The notes: generated by a model not told the origin, from the letters alone. A DNA stretch of 41,480 bases from Betaproteobacteria bacterium (GCA_947482825.1 CANKMT010000050.1:1-41480); one strand, 5' to 3'. Counted from the stretch's first letter, positions 6,766-14,606 are shown. Program-made: numbers and translations.

Positions 6766-7470
6766 TTACACCTCGTACCCCGCCAGGTGCACCACCCGCC
6801 CCTCAGCAGCCAGTGCCCCGCCCGCGAAGCCATCCCCCTTCAGGCGGATGTCCTCGCCCTCCCCCAGCGCGGCGAATCGTTCACCTGCGGCGGCCTTGAT
6901 GCCGTCAAGGAACCGCTGCACCTCGACCTCAGAGGGCGTGTTGCGCTTGCGCTTGCCGGTCTCGATGGCGTCCATCGCGTAGCTGCGCACGAGCTTGCCG
7001 AGGTACTTGGAGAAAGCGCTCTGTGAGTCGAAGAGCTCCATGCCCGTGACCTTGCCATCGAGCGCCACAACCGCCCCGCGCTGCCCCGGTTCGGCCCGAA
7101 ACGCCTCCGCGTAGCTGTCGAGTTCGCCGGCGCGTCCGTCGTAGAGGTCGGACATCGACATCGTTGGGGACTCGCAGCGCAATGCCTCGGACTTTTCCGC
7201 CACGTCCTGCCAAACCGCGTGCTGGTCGGAGGCCCTGGTCCCGCGCTCGGACAGGGAAGACGAGACCTGGCTCATCTTGCTGGCGCGGGCCTTGGCGAAG
7301 AGTGAGCGGTTGCCTGAGCGGAAGTCGCGGTCGCGATACGACCACCGGCCGTGCTCGACGCACGAAACCGGGATGACGATACGTTTGCCCTCGCCCACCA
7401 GGATCGAGATGTTGACCACCCGGTTTTGCTTGGCGCCGATCAGCTCGTCGCCGTCCACCAGGAGGATTTT
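6766..7470 (-). pseudogene. ARPP-1-type protein, C-terminal three quarters
   Basis: From KILLVDGDELIGAKQNRVVN onward this follows the ARPP-1 domain to its natural end: VIPVSCVEHGRWSYRDRDF, then DLYDGRAGELDSYAEAF, then YLGKLVRSYAMDAIE, then GEGEDIRLKGDGFAGGALAA and VVHLAGYEV before the TAA. The N-terminal ~90 residues of the domain are missing. Reading upstream, the frame enters the 141-bp repeat (7486-7626), whose residues are unrelated. ARPP-1 is a domain of unknown function noted near ARG, rhodanese and phosphatase-type genes. The matching N-terminal piece is at 2311-2442 beside the other repeat copy, so the gene has been split by rearrangement, not by point mutation. Confidence 0.75.
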
Positions 7471-7485
7471 CTCGGATCTTGGGGT

Positions 7486-7626
7486 CCTTGGGGAAGTTAG
7501 GAACCCAGTATGCGCAAGGGGGTGGCTCACCGCGTGAGCCACCTGCCCCGCGTACCCGCAATTCTTTCAGCCGTGGTGGATGAAGACTCCTTCCGCAGAT
7601 CGCTCGAACGCACCAATTGACCTCAG
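7486..7626. repeat. 141-bp direct repeat, right copy
   Basis: This is the gap-free partner of 2451-2591 (13 mismatches), 5035 bases away in the same orientation. It contains the hairpin GGTGGCTCAC-CGC-GTGAGCCACC. Its right end overlaps the TAG stop codon of the FAD oxidoreductase by a few bases, and its left end lies 16 bases from the first recognisable ARPP-1 codon. The substitutions are mostly transitions scattered along the element, as expected of an old duplication. Confidence 0.88.
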
Positions 7627-8957
7627 CTACTCAGATACGCCCCACGCAGTTCAATCGAATCCAGGACGCGATACAAATTCATGAGACTCCCAACCAGCGG
7701 CCGCGTATACGGGCGCACCCACGCGGGCACGAGGGGCGTCAACGGATAAGCGAGTTCCTTCTCCGGCTTGCCGAGAACGTGGCCCGCGACCTGCGCTCCC
7801 AGCAGCGTGCCGGCCGCGATGCCACGGCCGTTCAGGCCGATGGCGGCCCACAGGCCAGGAGCAAGCGAATGCAAGTGTGGATACTGGTCGACGGTCATGC
7901 CGACCCAGCCTGCCATCTCCTCCCGCCACTCGACCGGAGGCAGCGCCGGAAACAGGTCGGCCACGCGGCAAGAAGCCTTATGCCGGAAGGCTCGCGCATC
8001 GTTGCGGAAAGCCGGGCCGTCGGTGCTCAGGTGCAGGCTGCCGTCGGGACGCATGCGAATGCCCGAGTACAGGCGCCGCGTGTCGGTGAGCGATTGGCGT
8101 TCCGGCAGCACCATTGAATGAAAGCGCTCGGCGAGCGGCTTGCTGACGAGGTGATACGCGCGCAAAGGCACGAGCGACTCCGCGATCCCCGGCCAAAGCC
8201 CATCCGAATAGGCGTCCGTCGCAATGACGACCTGCGCTGCCGCGACCGCACCCGTGGCCGTTTCGACCGTCCAGCCGCCTTCGCGCGCGTGCAACGCAGC
8301 CGCGCGGCTGTGCTCGTGCAGCGTGGCGCCCGCAGCAACCGCAGCGGCAGCGAGTCCGCGGCAGTAGCCCAGCGGATTGACGGTACCGCCGCGCCGGTCG
8401 AGCAGCATGTGGGGGTAATAGCGAGTGCCGGTCAGTTGCTCCGCCGCATTGCGATCGAGCAACTCGACCGGCTGGCCCCGGGCCTGCCAGAAGCGCGCGC
8501 GGCGCTCGAGCCAGGCGGTGTTGGCTGCGGTATGCGCTCCAAACAGCAGGCCGGTGCGCACCGCTTCGCATTGGATCGCGTGCTTGTCGATCAGGCCGAA
8601 GACGAGATCGGGCCCGCTCGCGACGAGATCGATGAGGCGCTGCCCGCCCTCCGCGCCGAAACGCGCGAGGATCGCGTTTTCGCCATACTTGTTGTACGGC
8701 ACGACCTGGCCGAAAGCGCGGCCCGAGCCGCCGGCGCCGGCCTCCTTTGCCTCGAGGACGACGACGCTGGCGCCGCCTTCGGCCAGGTGCAGCGCAGCCG
8801 ACAGTCCGGTGAACCCTCCGCCGACCACGACCACATCCGCGCGCGTTTGCGTTTCCAACGCCGGCGCATTCAGCGGTGGCCGCGAAGTGCGCTCATAGGT
8901 CGCGCCCAGCGGTTGCGCGTCATCGAGCGGCGAATGCATTCCGATCGGGGTCGTCAT
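7623..8957 (-). CDS. FAD-dependent amino acid/amine oxidase-type oxidoreductase (DAO family)
   Basis: A 444-residue flavoprotein. Near the N-terminus is the dinucleotide-binding motif ADVVVVGGGFTGLSAALHLA, ending in the acidic VVVLEAKEAG. The middle holds a substrate domain (VNPLGYCRGLAAAAVAAGA), and the C-terminus has the second FAD-contact region AIGLNGRGIAAGTLLGAQV. This is the layout of DAO-fold enzymes such as PuuB-type gamma-glutamylputrescine oxidase and glycine/sarcosine oxidases; the substrate is unknown. The start MTTPIGMH at 8957 lies 7 bases after the stop codon of the companion gene, making it the last gene of the selenoprotein operon. A related but distinct enzyme occurs at 38958-40274. 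Confidence 0.85.
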   Translation of the reverse strand: MTTPIGMHSPLDDAQPLGATYERTSRPPLNAPALETQTRADVVVVGGGFTGLSAALHLAEGGASVVVLEAKEAGAGGSGRAFGQVVPYNKYGENAILARFGAEGGQRLIDLVASGPDLVFGLIDKHAIQCEAVRTGLLFGAHTAANTAWLERRARFWQARGQPVELLDRNAAEQLTGTRYYPHMLLDRRGGTVNPLGYCRGLAAAAVAAGATLHEHSRAAALHAREGGWTVETATGAVAAAQVVIATDAYSDGLWPGIAESLVPLRAYHLVSKPLAERFHSMVLPERQSLTDTRRLYSGIRMRPDGSLHLSTDGPAFRNDARAFRHKASCRVADLFPALPPVEWREEMAGWVGMTVDQYPHLHSLAPGLWAAIGLNGRGIAAGTLLGAQVAGHVLGKPEKELAYPLTPLVPAWVRPYTRPLVGSLMNLYRVLDSIELRGAYLSS

Positions 8958-8964
8958 GTCGGGC

Positions 8965-10029
8965 TCAGCGCTCCAACACGGGTTCGGTAGCCCCCTGGCA
9001 CACATTCCACGCCGGCATCCACGCGCTGTGGCGGCCGTCGCCGCCCGCGACGATGATCCAGAAGTGGTCGGGCGAGGACACCATCGGCACCTGCGCGTTG
9101 TCGTCGTTGGCATCGACCGTGTCCGGCCAGCAGCCCGGGGCGAAGTAGCCGCGTCCGCGCAACTGGCCCACCGGAAGGCGACAGTGCTCGAACAGGTACT
9201 CCCGCACGCCGGCCTTGCTGAATCCGGCCTTCGCGATCTCGGTCGCGTGCTCCGGACTGAGGCACACCACGACCGGCACGCCCATCTGGTAATAGATCGG
9301 CGCGCCCATGACGCGCATTGAGGCGCTTATCGTCTCGAGCACGCCGAGACCGGTTTCCTGCACGCCTTCGGTGATCGCGTAGATGCCGCGCACCGCGACG
9401 ACCGACACCGCAGTGCCTTCGCCCGGATAACCATGATCCGCGCGCATCGGCTCCCAAGGTGAGCGGGCTTCGTTCTCCGCAAAGCACATCGAGAGCTTGC
9501 CCGGCCACGCGAGCGTGGATTTCTCCATGCCGTCGGGCTTGGCGCCACCGAGGTTGCGCATCGTGAGGCGCAGCGCGCGGCCGATCGTCGCATTGGCTTT
9601 CACGTTGCCGCCGAAGCACGCGGTCCCTGCATTGATCTCGAGTTTCGCGGCCAGCGGGCCGCTCACCATCACGACCGGCGCGGCCCCGCCCGTGGTGCAG
9701 GCGGTCGAGCCGACGTGAAACTGCGGCTGCAGGACTGCCTTCACCGCAGCAAGCACTACCGGGAAATACTCCGGGCGGCAGCCGGCCATCACCGCGTTTG
9801 CAGCCACCTTCTCCACCGTAACCGTTCCCTTGACCGGCTCCATGACACCGAGCACCGCGAGCCGATCGAGCGGCGTATGGGCCAGCATTGCGCCGACGAG
9901 CGATTCGGTCGGCGGAACGACCGGCAGGCCGTCGGTCCAGCCGCGATCTTCCAGCGCTTGTTGTGCGGCGGCGAAATCTGCCGGCACTTCCAGGCGCCGC
10001 GCGTTGCGGGCCGCCGGGATTGCGCTCAC
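8965..10029 (-). CDS. Companion protein of the UGSC selenoprotein (function unknown)
   Basis: A 354-residue cytosolic protein beginning MSAIPAARNARRLEVPADF. Recognisable conserved stretches are WTDGLPVVPPTESLVGAML, VEKVAANAVMAGCRPEYFP, GSTACTTGGAAPVVMVSGP and INAGTACFGGNVKANATIGR. I recall proteins with this pattern beside UGSC-family genes in soil bacteria and actinobacteria, without an experimentally known role. Several cysteines (GSTACTT, AGTACFG, VAGC-type positions) could serve redox chemistry or metal binding. The gene starts with GTG at 10029 in a 4-base GTGA overlap with the selenoprotein stop, so the two are translationally coupled and may act as subunits of one enzyme. Confidence 0.75.
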   Translation of the reverse strand: MSAIPAARNARRLEVPADFAAAQQALEDRGWTDGLPVVPPTESLVGAMLAHTPLDRLAVLGVMEPVKGTVTVEKVAANAVMAGCRPEYFPVVLAAVKAVLQPQFHVGSTACTTGGAAPVVMVSGPLAAKLEINAGTACFGGNVKANATIGRALRLTMRNLGGAKPDGMEKSTLAWPGKLSMCFAENEARSPWEPMRADHGYPGEGTAVSVVAVRGIYAITEGVQETGLGVLETISASMRVMGAPIYYQMGVPVVVCLSPEHATEIAKAGFSKAGVREYLFEHCRLPVGQLRGRGYFAPGCWPDTVDANDDNAQVPMVSSPDHFWIIVAGGDGRHSAWMPAWNVCQGATEPVLER

Positions 10030-10568
10030 TGACTCGCCCCGGTGAGGCCTCGTGCGATCGACTCGACAATCGTCTCGGCAATCGCCTTCACTTCCCCAGC
10101 CGTCTTGCTCGCGAGAGGATGCGGCATCGTCACGATGGGCATCGCGCCCATACCGAGGATCTGCGCCCGCACGCGGGCCGCCTTGTCGAACGCGGTCGTG
10201 ATCACGGTCACCGCCGGCCGCCCGAGCTTCTCAACTTCTGTCGTGTCGTGGAGACCCCACGCTATGCACGACCCTCAATCGGCGACACCATGCACGATCC
10301 CGTCGCAGGAGGACACGAGTCCCGCGAGCACTTCAGGCGGCGTCGGCACGCTGGGGTTCGCCTTGCGATAGCGAGTGAATTCGCGCACGCCGTAGCGTTC
10401 GCGCAGCAGTACCTCGACTTCGGCCATCAGCTCGGCCGCCATGTGCTTGGAGTTGTCGATCATGCCGAGCCGGATCCCGGTGAGGGTGGCCAAGCGCCGC
10501 GCGCCGGCCAGTTGCTCCGGCGCTTCGTCTTCGGCGGCGGGATCGACGATGACTACGGTTTCGCTCAT
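10026..10568 (-). CDS. UGSC-family selenoprotein (in-frame TGA = selenocysteine 98)
   Basis: Read through one TGA at 10277-10275, this frame encodes 180 residues with no other stop. It starts MSETVVIVDPAAEDEAPE with GGAG seven bases upstream of the ATG. The segment around the TGA is DGIVHGVAD-U-GSCIAWGLHDTTEVEKLG, which is the U-G-S-C motif of the UGSC selenoprotein family first noted in marine metagenomes. U98-G-S-C101 has the spacing of a thioredoxin-like C-x-x-C redox motif. After it comes PAVTVITTAFDKAARVRA and GMGAMPIVTMPHPLASK, completing the domain. A hairpin matching a bacterial SECIS element follows the TGA (10240-10272). The function of the family is unknown; a selenol-based reduction or thiol exchange is only an inference. 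The gene follows a Bug receptor and overlaps its companion gene. Standard gene calling would report two truncated ORFs here. Confidence 0.9.
10240..10272 (-). promoter_or_regulatory. Bacterial SECIS element in the selenoprotein mRNA
   Basis: Starting two bases after the UGA the mRNA folds into a lower stem GUCGUG/CACGAC (6 bp), an asymmetric internal loop, and an upper stem CGUGG/CCACG (5 bp) closed by the loop GGUCU (10256-10252). The loop begins 18 bases after the UGA. As I recall it, the E. coli fdhF SECIS has the same GGUCU-type loop at the same distance; SelB binds that loop and delivers Sec-tRNA. Both stems are perfect, which is unlikely by chance at exactly this location. Confidence 0.82.
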
Positions 10569-10587
10569 GGGATTCTCCGGTGGAAAC

Positions 10588-11613
10588 TCAGTTGATCGGC
10601 GGGATCTTCGCGTCGGCCACGACTTTGGCCCATTTCTTCATCTCGGCCGTGTAGAAGGCGGAGAACTCTTCCGGCGTGCCCGGCGCGAGCGTGACGCCCT
10701 GCTTGGCCATCAGCGCCGTGAGGTCCTCCGAGCTGACGACGGCGCGGATGTCGGCATTCAGCTTCTTCACGATGTCTGCAGGCACGCCGGCGGGAACGAG
10801 CACGCCGTACCAGATGCCGACCTCGAACCCCGGGATGCCGGACTCGGCCACCGTCGGCAACTGCGGGACATCCGGCGAGCGTTTGGCGCTGGTGACCGCA
10901 AGCAGCTTGAGGCGCCCGTTGTCGGCAAAGGGCTTGGCGGTGATCGCCGAAGGAAACATCATCTCGATGCGCCCGCTGACGAGGTCGGGCATTGCAGCCG
11001 AGGTGCCTTTGTAGGGAACGTGAGTGATATCCACATTGGCCATCGCTTTGAAGAGTTCCCCCGCAAGGTGGACGCTTCCGCCGGTGCCGGCGGAACCGAA
11101 GTTGAGTTGTCCGGGCTTTGCTCGCGCGAGCGCGAGCAACTCCTGCACCGAATTCGCTGGCACGGCGGGATGCACCGCCAGCACGAAAGGCAGCGAGCCG
11201 ACGAAGACGACCGGCGCGAAGTCCTTCGCCATGTTGAAAGGCAGCGTCTTGTACAGGCTCGGGTTCACGAAATGGTCGGTGAAGGTCATGAGCAGCGTGT
11301 AGCCGTCCGGCGCGGACTTGGCCACCGCCTCGACACCGGTGATTCCGTTGGCGCCCGGACGGTTATCGACCACGATCTGCTGGCCCCAGCGCTCGCCGAC
11401 CCGGGTGGCGATGTGGCGAGCGAGGGTATCGGCGCCGCCGCCCTGCGTGGTCGGCACCACGATGCGCACCGGCTTTTCGGGGTAGCCGGCCGCGTGCGTG
11501 GGCGGGCCGAAGGACATCAGGGCGGCCAGAATCGGCGCGGCCAATGCTGCCATTTTTGAGCCAAACCCCGCGCCGCTATTGGATCTCTGGTGGAAATGCT
11601 GCCATCGATGCAT
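10588..11613 (-). CDS. Bug/TctC-family periplasmic substrate-binding protein
   Basis: A 341-residue receptor of the tripartite tricarboxylate transporter type, with an N-terminal signal peptide (MAALAAPILAALMSFGPP, cleavage near THAAGYPEK). The mature part shows the family's hallmarks: YPEKPVRIVVPTTQGGGAD near the start, VVDNRPGANGITGVEAVAK, APDGYTLLM, DITHVPYKGTSAAMPDLVSG and PGFEVGIWYGVLVPAGVP. Bug proteins bind carboxylates such as citrate, aromatic acids or amino acids. The ATG at 11613 has AGGAG seven bases upstream; an upstream ATG at 11643 is less likely. It is the first gene of the selenoprotein operon (19 bases before it) and probably delivers that operon's substrate or senses it. 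Confidence 0.93.
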   Translation of the reverse strand: MHRWQHFHQRSNSGAGFGSKMAALAAPILAALMSFGPPTHAAGYPEKPVRIVVPTTQGGGADTLARHIATRVGERWGQQIVVDNRPGANGITGVEAVAKSAPDGYTLLMTFTDHFVNPSLYKTLPFNMAKDFAPVVFVGSLPFVLAVHPAVPANSVQELLALARAKPGQLNFGSAGTGGSVHLAGELFKAMANVDITHVPYKGTSAAMPDLVSGRIEMMFPSAITAKPFADNGRLKLLAVTSAKRSPDVPQLPTVAESGIPGFEVGIWYGVLVPAGVPADIVKKLNADIRAVVSSEDLTALMAKQGVTLAPGTPEEFSAFYTAEMKKWAKVVADAKIPPIN

Positions 11614-11899
11614 TGCCTTCTCCTGTTGTCTTCGGGCGTTCACATAGGAGCGTCAACGCCTCGATTCTGCAGGAAAAACGGGGCTGCGACCTCTATGTTT
11701 CACCGCAGACGCAGCGCGTCCCACCGTCGTCGCAGAGAGCATTACGATTTACGCGGTCTTCTTTCGGCTGAAAATTGCGCACCGCGCGACCGGCTCCCGT
11801 GGGCGGGCGTTCCGCAGGGCGAGCGCGCGAAGGCGAAGATCAGCGGTACCCTACCCATTGTTGCAACTCGAACCCAATTCCCACCGGAGAGCGCGAAAC

Positions 11900-12883
11900 G
11901 TGAACAACCGTCCCTTTGTCCGTCGCTTCGTCATTGCCACCGCACTGTTGCTGGCATTGATGCCCGCCACCGCTCCGGCGCAGGATTTCCCCAACCGCGC
12001 ACTCCGCATCATCGTCCCGTTCGCAGCCGGCGGCAGCGTCGACATTTCCAGCCGGCTGGTTGCCACGACGCTCTCGCAGGAACTCGGGCAACCTGTGGTG
12101 GTAGAGAACCGCGCCGGGGCCGGGGGCAGGATCGGCGCCCTTGCCGTGGCGAAAGCAGCCCCCGACGGCTACACGCTGCTCGCCGGCTCCAGCGGCTCGC
12201 TCACCGCCATGGAAGCCGTTTCGAAAAGCCTCCAGTACGACGTGCTTCGCGACTTCACGCCGGTGGCCCTCATGAACGTCACGCCGATGGCCGTTGTCGT
12301 CGGTCCCGGCACAACCGCCAAGACGTTCGCCGAGCTCGCCGCACAGGCGCGCGAAAAGCCCGGCACCATCGGCATGGCCTCGGCCGGCCTGGGGACTTCC
12401 AACCACCTCGGCATCGAGTTGCTCCAATCGGTGGCCGGTGTGCGCTTCCTGCATGTCCCGTACAAGGGCAGCGGCCAAGCCCTCACCGACCTGCTGTCGG
12501 GCCAGGTGCCGACAATGGTCGACCAGATTGCATCCTCGGTGAGCCATGTGCGCAATGGCAAGCTGCGTGTCCTCGCTGTAATGACCTCGACCCGCTCGTC
12601 GGTCCTGCCGGAAATCCCGACGCTCAAGGAGCTTGGCATCGACGGCGTGGAGGCCGCCTCGTTCACCGGCCTCCTCGCGCCGGCCGGCCTGCCGCCGGCG
12701 ATCCTCGATCGCTTGCAGCGCGCCGTGGTGAAATCGGCTTCGACGCCGGAAGTCGTGCAGCGCTTCAAGGAACTGGGCGCTGATCCCCGCGCATTGGGCC
12801 CGGCCGAGTTTTCAACCTTCATCAAAACCGACCTCGAGCGCTGGAAAGCAGTGGCCGCCAAGGCCGCCATCAGTATCGAGTAA
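11900..12883 (+). CDS. Bug/TctC-family periplasmic substrate-binding protein
   Basis: A 327-residue receptor starting with GTG at 11900 (GGAGAG ten bases upstream). Signal peptide VIATALLLALMPATAPAQ is followed by DFPNRALRIIVPFAAGGSV. Other family marks are VVENRAGAGGRIGALAVAK, APDGYTLLAGSSGS, VRFLHVPYKGSGQALTDLL and EAASFTGLLAPAGLPPA. It is transcribed divergently from the Bug gene at 10588-11613, from a shared 286-bp intergenic region that must hold both promoters. It precedes the racemase-type gene by only 4 bases, so the two are co-transcribed and the receptor probably binds that enzyme's substrate or product. Confidence 0.93.
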   Translation: MNNRPFVRRFVIATALLLALMPATAPAQDFPNRALRIIVPFAAGGSVDISSRLVATTLSQELGQPVVVENRAGAGGRIGALAVAKAAPDGYTLLAGSSGSLTAMEAVSKSLQYDVLRDFTPVALMNVTPMAVVVGPGTTAKTFAELAAQAREKPGTIGMASAGLGTSNHLGIELLQSVAGVRFLHVPYKGSGQALTDLLSGQVPTMVDQIASSVSHVRNGKLRVLAVMTSTRSSVLPEIPTLKELGIDGVEAASFTGLLAPAGLPPAILDRLQRAVVKSASTPEVVQRFKELGADPRALGPAEFSTFIKTDLERWKAVAAKAAISIE

Positions 12884-12887
12884 CGCC

Positions 12888-13628
12888 ATGGACAACAACG
12901 TCACCCGCATCGGCCTGGTCGTGCCGCCTGGCAACGTCGCGATGGAGCGCGAGCTGAACCACTACCTCGCCGACGGCGTGGTGATGAACGTGAACCGCCT
13001 GTCGCGCCCCACACCCGCGGTCACCAAGGAGTCGCTGCTCGCGATGATCGGCTCGGTCGACCAGGCGGTGACGGACCTGTCGTTCTGCTTCCCGAAGCCC
13101 GAAATCATCATCTACGGCTGCACCAGCGGCAGCTTCGTTTCCGGCCCGGGCAAGGAAGCGGAACTCGCCGAGCGGATCACGAAGCACGTCGGCATTCCCG
13201 CGGTGACGACATCGAGCGCAATCCTGATGGGCCTCGAGGCGGTCGGCGCCAGGCGCGTGTTCCTGCTCACGCCTTATATCGAGGACGTCACGGCGCATGA
13301 AGTCGCGCTGCTCGAGCACCACGGCTACACGCTCGGCGGCGTGGACTCCTTCGATTGCTACGACACGCGCGACATTGCCAAGATCTCGACCGCCGAGGTC
13401 CGCGAGCGGATGCTTCGCCATGCAGATGCGGTGAAGAACTGCGACGCGGTGCTCATAAGCTGCACGCAACTGCTGACGATGGACACCATCGATGCGCTGG
13501 AAGAAGCGCTGGGCAAGCCGGTCGTGACGTCCAACCAGAGTTCGCTATGGGCGGCGCTCAAGATGATCGGCGCGCCAGCGCACAAGAATGCGCCGGGGAA
13601 GCTCTTCGACGGGATGCGGCAGGCGTAG
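12888..13628 (+). CDS. Asp/Glu racemase-superfamily enzyme (maleate isomerase/arylmalonate decarboxylase-like)
   Basis: A 246-residue cytosolic enzyme. The start MDNNVTRIGLVVPPGNVAME resembles the N-terminus of maleate cis-trans isomerase and arylmalonate decarboxylase. The two catalytic cysteines of the racemase fold are both present: C78 in IIYGCTSGSF and C192 in VLISCTQLL. Both cysteines favour an isomerase or racemase over arylmalonate decarboxylase, which keeps only one. VGARRVFLLTPYIEDVTAHE is a conserved central segment. Co-transcription with a Bug receptor suggests use of an imported dicarboxylic acid such as maleate or a substituted maleate or malonate. The exact substrate cannot be read from sequence. 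Confidence 0.82.
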   Translation: MDNNVTRIGLVVPPGNVAMERELNHYLADGVVMNVNRLSRPTPAVTKESLLAMIGSVDQAVTDLSFCFPKPEIIIYGCTSGSFVSGPGKEAELAERITKHVGIPAVTTSSAILMGLEAVGARRVFLLTPYIEDVTAHEVALLEHHGYTLGGVDSFDCYDTRDIAKISTAEVRERMLRHADAVKNCDAVLISCTQLLTMDTIDALEEALGKPVVTSNQSSLWAALKMIGAPAHKNAPGKLFDGMRQA

Positions 13629-13639
13629 GAGACGCGATT

Positions 13640-13963
13640 TCAGGCCGCCGCCAGTTCCTCGTCGCGCCGCTTGCGTGGCGCCTTCGGCTTCTTGATCGTG
13701 ACGTGCGGCTCCAGGCCGGCGACGGTGGCCATGTCGAGCAATGCTTCCAGTGAGAACAGGCTGATCTTGCCGCGCACCAGGTCGGACATGCGCGGTTGCG
13801 TGATGCCGAAGAGCTTGGCGGCTTTCGCTTGAGTGTCGCCGCTGGTCTTCACCCAACCTTGCAGTGCCATCATCAACTCAGAGCGGGCACGCATGCTGGC
13901 GGCCTGCTGCGGCGTGTCTTCGATGGCATCCCACACACTGAAGAATCGCGTTTTCTTTTTCAT
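13640..13963 (-). CDS. higA: HigA-like XRE-family antitoxin
   Basis: A 107-residue protein starting MKKKTRFFSVWDAIEDTPQQ. The helix-turn-helix is in KTSGDTQAKAAKLFGITQPR followed by MSDLVRGKISLFSLEALLDM, typical of the HigA-type antitoxins with an extra N-terminal helix. The basic tail IKKPKAPRKRRDEE follows. The toxin that should precede it is reduced to its first ~45 codons (13977-14126), so the antitoxin is an orphan. Its N-terminal ~30 codons are duplicated at 14607-14703. It converges on the racemase-type gene, with 11 bases between the stop codons. Confidence 0.88.
   Translation of the reverse strand: MKKKTRFFSVWDAIEDTPQQAASMRARSELMMALQGWVKTSGDTQAKAAKLFGITQPRMSDLVRGKISLFSLEALLDMATVAGLEPHVTIKKPKAPRKRRDEELAAA
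13844..13938. repeat. Direct repeat within higA, copy 1
   Basis: This part of higA (codons for AIEDTPQQAASMRARSELMM) is repeated at 14607-14703, with a 2-base insertion and a handful of substitutions. The two copies bracket the HigB remnant and the ethylbenzene-dehydrogenase-like fragment. Confidence 0.85.
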
Positions 13964-13976
13964 GGTTGGGTCCTCA

Positions 13977-14126
13977 TCAAGTCCTTGTATCGTTTCCGCG
14001 CCAGTCGGGTTCCTCGCCCCGTTGCACCTTGTCCAGTTGAAACCCGGCATCCTGGCGGGCTTTGTCAGGGAAAGCGCGCAGGACCTCGATGGAATCACCA
14101 AGAAATTCAGCGGGCTTGATCGTCAC
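13977..14126 (-). pseudogene. HigB (phage Gp49-like) toxin, N-terminal remnant
   Basis: The frame from a GTG at 14126 reads VTIKPAEFLGDSIEVLRAFP, then DKARQDAGFQLDKVQRGEEP. This is the conserved start of HigB/Gp49-type RelE-superfamily toxins, which cleave mRNA at the ribosome. The family is about 110 residues and contains a basic catalytic C-terminus; here the sequence leaves the family after ~45 residues and stops at DTRT. The break lies just before the higA start, as expected for a deletion inside a higBA operon. Confidence 0.8.
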
Positions 14127-14182
14127 GGATGGAACATACAATAACTTGTAACTATGGCGCAAGAGCCAGGAAGAAAAGCCCC

Positions 14183-14590
14183 AGCCGGGGCGGCTTTGCC
14201 GATGATTATCGCTCGATCACGATCGATCAGTTGCGCAAGGGCGACCACTTCCTGGTGCGTGAACAGAACGCCGTGCCGTTCGACCCCAACGCGGGCTGGA
14301 AGGCGGGCGACATGATTCCCGACTATGTGACCAGCCGCGAGGACGCCAAGGGGTCGGCGGCCGACAACAACGCCATCGCCGGCTGGAAGGACGGAATGTG
14401 GACCGTCGTGTTGATCCGTCCGCTGGGCCTTGCCAATGACGATGACAAGTCGCTCAAGGAGGGCGGCGTCTACAACGTCGGGTTTGCCGTGCACGACGAC
14501 AACATCACCACCCGCGGCCACCACATCTCGTTCGTGCGCACGCTGGGGTTGGGTGCGAAGGCGAGTATCCAGGCCGTCAAGCTGCCGTGA
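14183..14590 (+). pseudogene. Ethylbenzene dehydrogenase-related heme-binding domain, C-terminal fragment
   Basis: About 135 residues fit the end of the gamma-subunit-like heme domain of ethylbenzene dehydrogenase-type DMSO-reductase-family complexes: SRGGFADDYRSITIDQLRKG at the left, and KEGGVYNVGFAVHDDNITT followed by RGHHISFVRTLGLGAKASI at the right. The C-terminal AVHDDNxTTRxHH stretch is the most typical part. The true N-terminus is missing; the open frame simply continues into TA remnants up to 14129, without a ribosome site. No molybdopterin subunit is nearby, so this is a displaced fragment trapped between two pieces of higA. Confidence 0.65.
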
Positions 14591-14606
14591 CGCCCTTGCC
14601 CGGCGC

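Noticed and set aside
8954-10081. A 375-codon minus-strand frame overlapping the UGSC companion gene
   Set aside because: It is very rich in Arg, Gly and Ala with no family resemblance. The companion frame in the same DNA has conserved motifs and coupling to the selenoprotein gene.
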